This document shows, piece by piece, positions 57,252-64,000 of a DNA stretch of 64,000 nucleotides (positions are counted from its first letter, which is position 1; each line of letters begins with the position of its first letter). A program made the translations under genes and the position numbers. Source of the stretch: Dictyophora rubrovolvata (lineage: Eukaryota > Basidiomycota > Agaricomycetes > Phallales > Phallaceae); the NCBI GenBank assembly GCA_029959195.1, contig CP114127.1:1674001-1738000 (forward strand), written 5' to 3'. Below the pieces are notes generated by a model. It was not told the origin of the DNA. It was given only the letters and a program-made list of their open reading frames with translations, and made no database searches.

Positions 57252-60115
57252 ATGTTTAGAAGCAAGACTTCTTCTTTTGCTACTAAAATCGCTCATACCT
57301 CCACGATACCTGCTTTAGGAAATAAGGATCTTAGACTTCTTCAAGATGTCATTATAAATGAGAAGGGAATCTTAACTGCGTGTGTAGTTTAGCATCCTCA
57401 ATCATATCACAGATGTACTCAATTCCTGCTTACAGAATGCAGAAGCTAGCCATCGAATTTTCCAAAGCCTCGGAGTCTTTAAAGAGTTGGGGACTGGGAG
57501 AAGGTGAAGACTTGGGGGTATGTTGGTCTGCAGACATCTTCTTTTCGCATTCTGATTATCTCTGTTTTAAGGATATAATGTCACATTCGTCATCAATATT
57601 TGGATATTTAAGCGCTGCTTTAAACAACTACGCGAATCATGAGCACTCTGTCCGAGCACACTTGAAGACAATTCGAACCCGCGAAGAGAAACTTGAAGAA
57701 TTAAAACGCAAGAGGAAAAGTGTAGCTTCGAAGGCCGATGCCGCTGAGAAGAAACTGAGCAAGATGTCAGGAGAGGTAGTATTTTTCAGTGATATAGGCG
57801 TATTGTCTCTGATCCTTTTCATCTCTGTAGAATAAGAATCTTCCAACGCAGACCGTGCACTTAAATCAACTCAGAGATGAGATTCGACAACTTGATACAG
57901 AAATTACAATTGAGGAGACTAAGTTGGGAGATTTTAAACGATTATGTTCTCGTAATTTCATGGCTCTCAAGTTTGGTGGTTTACTGGAATTGGGTGAAAA
58001 GGCAACGGTGTGTTTATGTTTACACAGGTATTTATGAAGCTTTTTCTAACATTCTCATTTCAAGATCGTCGGAGAGTTGGGAAAACTCCTAATTGAGGTG
58101 AAAAAGACGTATATTTAATACGCTGCGACGTTACTGACTAGCTTCAGGAAATACCACTGGATGCAACGCCACCGGGTCAGCCACGCACATTTTTTCAGTC
58201 GCATGCCAAAACTACGGCAATTGTAGATGAAGTTTCGCGATGTATGGCCAAGGTTGTCTTTAACCCAGGACCCGAAGTAAGCATTAGTGCCGATGCTTAC
58301 GATCCACGTACTTCAAGGGATGCCGATACTTCTCGAGTCTCCGATGAACCAGCCTCATATTCCAATACTTATGGTAGCTCGCAGCATCCAGCGACAAACT
58401 ACACCGACACATTGAGCAGTCCCTTGCCATCTAATAATGTCGGTCTACCTACCAATGAATTGGGAGAACTATCATCACCACGGCGACAATACGGTTCTCA
58501 AGCTGGTCCTATTCCTTCTCCCCCCAGTTACGACCTCGCAAGCGGAAGGAATAGCGGCACTGATCGATTTGCCACTTTTCCCGTCAAAAACCGACAGCCT
58601 ACACCCGCTCTTGCTATTCCACCTGAAATCAGTCGTATGGACAGCTTTGGTACCAACGTCGCTATGGCTTTGCGATATGCAGAAGGTGGCGAGTCTACTA
58701 CTCCGAGCTCGAACACCCCGGTCAATCGCAAAGCTATTCAATACACCGATGAAGAGTCGCAGTTACCTTACGTGCAATATGGCAACCAGAATAATGAACA
58801 AAGTGGCCATGACATTCCAGTTGGTGTGCGCTTCCGGACGCCTAGTATAGAGGTGTCTGGCAGGCCACCCATTGCTCCTGGGGTTGATAGCCCCACGTAT
58901 CCTCGAGAGCTACAGCAGCAACAGCAACAACAGCCGAGTGCGTGGTCAGGAGGTACTCCGCGTAGATCTAGACGGAAGTTATCAGATGGTGAGTGGGAGT
59001 TTGAAGACGAGGGTATGCCGTGGATCAGAAGACACCAGGGATAGAAGAACTGGTGGAAGCTTTTTTTCTCCCTTTTCCTTCTTTTTATTTTTCTTTATTG
59101 TAATCCATCGATACCCCCCAATACCCTGATCCTTCGATGTTTTGAAACAGTTTCTCATGTGAACTACACAGCCGGTGAAGCATCTACCGATAACTTGGAT
59201 GTCCCTGAAGAAGTTGGTGGAGAAGAAGACGAAGAACAAGATGGTGGCGATGGTGGTGGCGGCGGCATTGAAGTTATAGGGAACCCTGCGTATGATCATG
59301 AGGTGTTTGTCAGTGATCAGGATGATCACTATGAAGACGATGAGCGTGAACGCAACGCGGCCGCTGCTCGGGAAATTGCCCGCGAAATGGACACACTCGG
59401 GTTTCCCATGCCTCCGCCTTTCACGTCGTTGCCACAACGACAGGAGACGCCCCTGGATCTTCCGAGCCCCATATCCACCCAGGTGGGACCGCCGCAATTG
59501 GCCCAACCTTTGGAGACGCAGCAGCAATCTCAAGAACATCAGGCACCACATCCGAGTTTTTCCCAGACTAATGTACCCTCGCATCAGCAACAACAGTTGA
59601 CGTCTCGTCGGACTCCAAGCCCTCTCGATCCACCCAGTCAAGCGCAATCAAATGTCTCTCCTATCACTGCACCTAGCGGGCATTCATATTCGCCGCATCG
59701 TGCTGGATCGCCTCAAGGACCTCCAACAACTTCGATATCACGAAATGATTATAGCGTGGCTGTAGCTGCTTCAGCGTCTAACACCTCGATTCCTCCCCCT
59801 CAGACTGGTGTTGGCGGTCCGCGAACTATTTCAGCAGCTGCATTCAAACGCGGAGTAAAAGACGGTGAAGCGAAAAGGAGATTCCTACCAGCTAGTCCCA
59901 GTCCTAGGCCTAGTATTGATAATGGAGCCGTTGTAGCTGTGTCGCCTGCTGAGGGTGGGGCGCCTTCGGCTCATCGACCACCTGCTTTGATTCCTGGCGG
60001 ACAACCTGTAACATCTTCCGAGCCAAATGAACCCAGCAGTCCATCTTCTGTTTTGGACTATGGTGCTCTTGGTCATATCCGGATTGCAAATGCGACGCAG
60101 ACACAATATGAATAA
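57252..60115 (+). CDS. pil1: Eisosome core protein Pil1/Lsp1, long-tailed
   Basis: BAR-domain protein that coats plasma-membrane furrows (eisosomes). The ATG at 57252 gives MFRSKTSSFATKIAHTSTIP, then NKDLRLLQDVIINEKGILTA joined to MQKLAIEFSKASESLKSWG. Further exons carry HEHSVRAHLKTIRTREEKLE, SKADAAEKKLSKMSGE, NQLRDEIRQLDTEI, LGDFKR, MALKFGGLLELGEKATIVGE and SRCMAKVVFNPGPE. These cover the whole BAR region (about residues 1-260). A disordered Ser/Pro/Gln-rich tail follows, with a poly-Gln run near 58913-58933. Splicing the 162-base intron at 58989-59150 adds a second, acidic then Pro/Gln-rich tail to the stop at 60115; retaining it ends the protein at 59044 with EGMPWIRRHQG. Yeast Pil1 lacks such a long tail. 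Confidence 0.9.
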
Positions 60116-60610
60116 GACATATGTCATCAAATATCTGTGTATTGTTTGCCTTTCGTTATTTATTAGAGAAAGTTATAACGTGCTTTCTCTATTTTTTTTG
60201 TATGTTATTTCTCATATCACACCTCCATCTTTTCGTATGCCAGTAATTGTATCTATATGCCCAGTCTTAGACTACCAGCAAGCAGGTGTGAGAACTGTAG
60301 CCGCCCACTTTTTACAGCATAGAAACTTTGATGTTCAACGAATGCGTCTAAACACATACGATTGCTGCTTCAGGCAACACATTTTCTTCAAATTCGGTCT
60401 TAGCATCTTATCGGGCCATGTGCTGCGTAAGGAACGTAATAAGCCCCTAACGAACCACTGATAGCCTAAGGTCGAATTGATCGACAAATCAGGCTTTCAA
60501 ATATGAAATACTATTGGAAGTGAAAATAACAACCTAAGACTAATATACGCCCATATATACAGGAATTACAAGAAATGAAGAGCTGATGGCCGGCAGGGTC
60601 CCAAAAAATC
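60116..60610. other. Convergent intergenic region
   Basis: About 500 bases between the stops of the Pil1 gene (plus) and the peroxygenase gene (minus). No gene was seen; the 144-codon frame overlapping it has no recognisable content. Confidence 0.4.
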
Positions 60611-61963
60611 TCAGTCAGTTCCAAAAGGAAAAACCTGAGTGCAGTTATGACCTTCTACTGCAGAGAAGAAAAAGTTTAAATTTGTATTGAGAGCACCTCT
60701 GAGCTGACCAGTGGGATTGGGATACTGGAGCTTCAAAACACGAAGAACGATATCTTCGTAAATTCCACAGAAGTCGAACAAGTTGGGAGTGTTGGGCATT
60801 AAAGTAAAATTGTTGACGCCATTGTTGACACCCGGAGTGAAAGGGTGCTTGTCAAATATCTGTTGAACGAGCGGCATTATAACAGGGAAACTGACTGCTG
60901 CTGGTTGACGATTGAATCCTGCTGGCAACATGTTCGTGTCAAAGAAATCTCTGGCGGCTGTAAGGCTGAGTTGTCCGTTATTCAAACGGCCGTCCACAAA
61001 AAAGATAGTGGGGAAGACAGCTTCTGAAAAGGCGGATAAGATCCGTGGGGAGACAAAGCTGAGTTGTGGGTTTGTTTGAATTGATTCTTCAAGACGCTGA
61101 TGACGGAGCTCGGCCGCCGCGTTTATGTCGTATGTGCCCTTAGCGCCGAACTGTTCAGAGAAAGATGAGAACTAGATAGCAATAATTAGTCAAACTATCC
61201 ATTAAAGTTTTAGGAAATTTATTATGTGACCTCGTCAAAACGTTGTTCGTTGAAAACTGCTGCGTTACCAAAGAAAGCATCAACACGAGTCATGCTCGTA
61301 TCACCTTTTTACCCACACATTGTTAACTCGTTTTATCAAAAAAAAAAAAACTAAACAATAAACTTTACCTTCAAATGTTCCGTGAAGACTCAGACCTCCA
61401 ACTAAAGCTGGTTGTGGAGGGTCAGGACCAGTTTCAGGGGTTTTCATTCCAATGCTCAGAAGATTCGTCAAAGGATTTCCATCAATCAAATGAGCTTGAT
61501 AGACCAAGAACTTGGCGAAATCATTTCCTAAGTTATATCCTAAGAAAGGCCTCAGTAAGGATGGGGGGAAGTACGCGAAATTGCATGCCTTCCATGACAG
61601 CCGTTACAAGCTGGTCTGGTCTGGCGACACCTGACCTCGGGAGGTACTACCAAGCATAGATCAACGAAGGTGAGCGATGAGGTTTTTCGGGATACATACC
61701 CCGTGGTTAGCAAGAGTATTCAGCCCGGGACATGGCCCGCGAAGATCGGTGGGTTGAGGAGGAATAAAAGGATGAGCAGGGTCATTGACTAGCTTGATTG
61801 AGTCATTTTTCAAGGGACCTGGAGGATTGGGGATAATTGCGACGGAGTTACGGGCAATGAATTCGTCGACATCTCTTTGACTGAGTCCAGCAAGAGATTC
61901 ATAAGCCGGAAAAGCAAGTGTAAGAGAAACGAAAAGAGAAAAAAGTGCGAATTTTTTTATCAT
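60611..61963 (-). CDS. Heme-thiolate peroxidase / unspecific peroxygenase (UPO), secreted
   Basis: Extracellular H2O2-dependent oxygenase. The ATG at 61963 gives MIKKFALFSLFVSLTLAFPA, a signal peptide. LRGPCPGLNTLANHG holds the Cys that binds heme (PCP motif) and is joined to YLPR after the first intron. Then come TAVMEGMQFRVLPPILTEAF, GLSLHGTFEGDTSMTRVDAF with the EGD motif (EHD or EGD in the family; Mg site and acid-base region), FNEQRFDEFSSFSEQFGAKG, ELRHQRLEESIQTNPQLSFV, FVDGRLNNGQLS and a C-terminal SAVEGHNCTQVFPFGTD. Length and the FVDGR and FDFCGIYEDI regions place it with the long UPO type. Stop at 60611; five or so exons; no break. Confidence 0.92.
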
Positions 61964-62034
61964 TCTCTTTAGCCCGCGTCAATGGTTGAGATGAGGCGAG
62001 ATGGCGAAGAAACAAAGACGAATCTTGAGCCTTC

Positions 62035-62042
62035 TTATATGC
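62035..62042 (-). promoter_or_regulatory. TATA box of peroxygenase gene
   Basis: On the minus strand GCATATAAG lies about 75 bases before the ATG at 61963, a standard distance for a fungal core promoter. Confidence 0.5.
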
Positions 62043-63282
62043 AAACAAACCGTGAATTGAGACTGTCCATACTTTGAGCTATTGAAGACAAAGTCATAAT
62101 GGTGAAACTACCATTCGCTCTCGAGGTTTTCCATCCGCTAGTTGATCCACCCCTGGATGAAAGACAGTATAGGAAAGAGCAGATGGAGCGCGAGGAATTG
62201 AAATCAACCCAAGGGTGTCAAGTGTGGTGAAACAATGGCTGACTTGGGAGAATATTACACGCATTCTACTAGTTTCGGAAATAACCTATCCAGTGATCAA
62301 TATCCAAGAGAATGGCTATTAGGTAATAAAAGGAGCTAACGATCCCTTAGTTTATTCGTATATTAATAATATTACGAGCTTTGTCTTCTCCACCAGTATT
62401 GAGCAGTTTGTGAGAATGTCAAAGGTTTCAATTGCCATCGGATGAAAGATTTCACAGAAGGCGCAAGGGCAGAGAGCCGTCGAAAACCAGTAAATTCGAC
62501 TGCCGGTGATTGAGTTTTGAGCTGAATCAGTTATTAATCACATAAATTAGTTGGTACCTCTTGTGATTTGAGGTAAATTTTCACAGGAACTCCACACTGT
62601 GTGTTGTATCAATACTTGGCTCAGTGATCAGGGGAATAACAACCGCACCCCAACTCCGTCTCCGATGTCGGATTCCACCGTATACTTCCGGCTGACCTGA
62701 TCGCGGTTCCTTTGATTTTTTTGACCAATTGGATGTGACAATTTCAATGCATGGGATAAACGAACGCCATACGAACGATTCAAGCCAGTTGAGGTAAAAA
62801 GTTGAAAGAAAAGGTGTTGGAGTCCTTGAGCGGCAGCACGCGGGCCCGGTCATCTTTGGCTGAAATAAGTGATCGTGTAAAATGTCACTTTTCGTGCCCC
62901 GCGTCCAGCACATATGTTATTAAACAAAAATCTAACATATGAATTAGGTTACGTTGACTCGAATAGACTTTGTCGGAATTTCACCATCACTCACATTAAG
63001 TGTGTGATGACTGGTGACTAGCTGGTGACCCCAGGTTTGAAAAGCCCAACTCGAGCACATATGAAAAGTGAACTTGATGGAGAAACTGCTTCCCGGGGAA
63101 CTTGAGGACACGTTGACAAATTTGGAAAGTTGACACTTCTTTTATGCTGTGCCTTGGTATATGACGACGAGGACGCGAAGTAAACAATGTAGTGATACTC
63201 AAATCAATATACAATTAAACAAAAAACTCCGAAGGATGGATTTCAAGTTTATTAGCTCTTAGACTCACAGAAGAAAACAAGC
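62043..63282. other. Gene-poor intergenic region with hairpin
   Basis: About 1.2 kb upstream of the peroxygenase. A 110-codon minus-strand frame with an ATG (62581-62913) has no recognised motif. A hairpin of CATCACTCAC (62985-62994) with GTGTGTGATG (63000-63009) has one mismatch and a 5-base loop. Confidence 0.4.
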
Positions 63283-63493
63283 TTAATGGTCGATCGGCAT
63301 AACATCTTCAGCACGTGGATTAGGACGTCCCATATGGAAAGAAACGCGAGAGTAAACACGAGGTGATATGGAGCCTAATTTAGAGAAACTAAATACCAAA
63401 AAAAAAAACAGCGAGCGTCGAAAAATGAGAAACGAAAAGAAAGGTAGAACAATACCGGAAAAGGAACGTACGAAGGGCTGAGTTATAATTCAT
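63283..63493 (-). CDS. Probable 37-residue mitochondrial-type small protein
   Basis: Two exons were read on the minus strand: 63472-63493 (ATG AAT TAT...) and 63283-63374. They are separated by a GTACGT..TTAG intron of 97 bases. The product begins MNYNSALRSISPRVYSRVSF and ends HMGRPNPRAEDVMPIDH. The first half is rich in Ser and Arg without acidic residues, as in mitochondrial presequences; the second half is polar and conserved-looking. A pyrimidine-rich leader (63590-63670 on this strand), typical of highly expressed fungal housekeeping genes, lies upstream. I do not recognise the family; a respiratory-chain accessory peptide is possible. Evidence is splice logic only. Confidence 0.5.
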
Positions 63494-64000
63494 ATTGCAT
63501 TAAACTCGGTATCAGCTCAGTTGTGATGAATGAAAAAGCTTCCAGCTCGAAATCCCTTGGACCTTACGCTTACGCGGGTGGAGAGTGAGTGTCGGAGGCG
63601 GAAAGAAAAAAAAAGAGTCTGGAAGGCACAAAGAGAAAAGCAGAGGGAGAGATTGAAGTATTAGACAGCATGGATAGGTACAGGAGCAACAAAAAATAAT
63701 AGAGGTGTACATTTTATAAGATGGGGTAGGGAGGAAAAGCGCATGTTGTGCCGCTTAACTAGCGCTCTCTCGCTTACCGTCTGCGCGAGTTCGTCAGTTT
63801 GCATCATGCAACACAAATCGAGCTGTCTATCTGACTATGGAATAAAATACACTTCAACATGAGGATTAATATTGAGAATTAATCAGGGGTTCCAAAATAA
63901 AAAAGAATTCAAGTTTGTACCACCAGTATTATGCATAATGAGAGCAACTTTTCCTATATAACGTTAGGACACCTCATTATTTTTTTTATGGAGCTTTTGG
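63494..64000. other. Window end, promoter-like CT-rich tract
   Basis: Contains the purine-rich (minus strand: pyrimidine-rich) tract 63590-63670 upstream of the small gene, then AT-rich DNA to the window edge. No further gene is supported. Confidence 0.4.

Noticed and set aside
58913-58933. CAG/CAA repeat as an expanding microsatellite
   Set aside because: It is a short in-frame poly-Gln run in a disordered tail, common in fungal proteins.
58982-59647. 221-codon minus-strand open frame
   Set aside because: It lies antisense to the Pil1 tail exon and is explained by biased codons there. It has no motif and no independent promoter or splice sites.
1-64000. LTR or other virus-like elements, CRISPR arrays, bacterial operons
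   Set aside because: No reverse transcriptase, integrase, capsid or paired long terminal repeats were seen, and no regularly spaced repeats. All supported genes are intron-bearing fungal genes.

Overview
The window is nuclear DNA of a basidiomycete fungus, almost certainly a mushroom-forming agaricomycete. Genes are split by many short introns of about 45-65 bases with GT..AG ends. The gene families fit this group: DUF6533 membrane proteins, a heme-thiolate peroxygenase, an OTT_1508-like deaminase, a WOPR regulator, an eisosome Pil1 protein and an HsbA-like protein. I see no tRNA, rRNA, CRISPR array, or LTR or other virus-like element. All exon models were built by hand from reading frames, splice sites and remembered family motifs; no search was run.

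Layout. 0-12.5 kb: three tandem DUF6533 membrane-protein genes (176, 6148, 10554) with a membrane-anchored TAP-like alpha/beta hydrolase between the first two. Diverged intergenic blocks repeat with the array. 12.5-21.4 kb: gene-poor, holding inverted repeats, a GC-rich island, a decayed SRPK-like kinase and possible coding relics. 21.5-22.7 kb: a compact WOPR (Gti1/Pac2) transcription factor. 25.9-28.0 kb: glutamate decarboxylase on the minus strand. 29.2-39.8 kb: LCL3-type nuclease, an F-box/WD40/UIM protein, an HsbA-like protein, a TPR protein and a UDP-glycosyltransferase. 40.0-46.5 kb: a divergent pair made of a LamB/YcsF (PxpA) protein and a large protein fusing biotin carboxylase, the two carboxyltransferase/5-oxoprolinase domains and a biotinyl domain. 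47-64 kb: a single-pass membrane protein, a secreted protein of unknown function, a Dal5/TNA1-type MFS permease, an OTT_1508-like deaminase, a Pil1 eisosome protein, a peroxygenase and a probable tiny mitochondrial protein.

The most coherent functional unit is the divergent pair at 40-46.5 kb. It has the content and arrangement of the lactam-utilisation (lamA/lamB) genes known from Aspergillus nidulans and of bacterial PxpABC 5-oxoprolinase. The two start codons are only 227 bases apart, which implies a shared promoter. Glutamate decarboxylase (GABA synthesis) and an organic-anion permease lie within about 15 kb on either side. A link to lactam or 5-oxoproline metabolism through GABA or glutamate is an inference.
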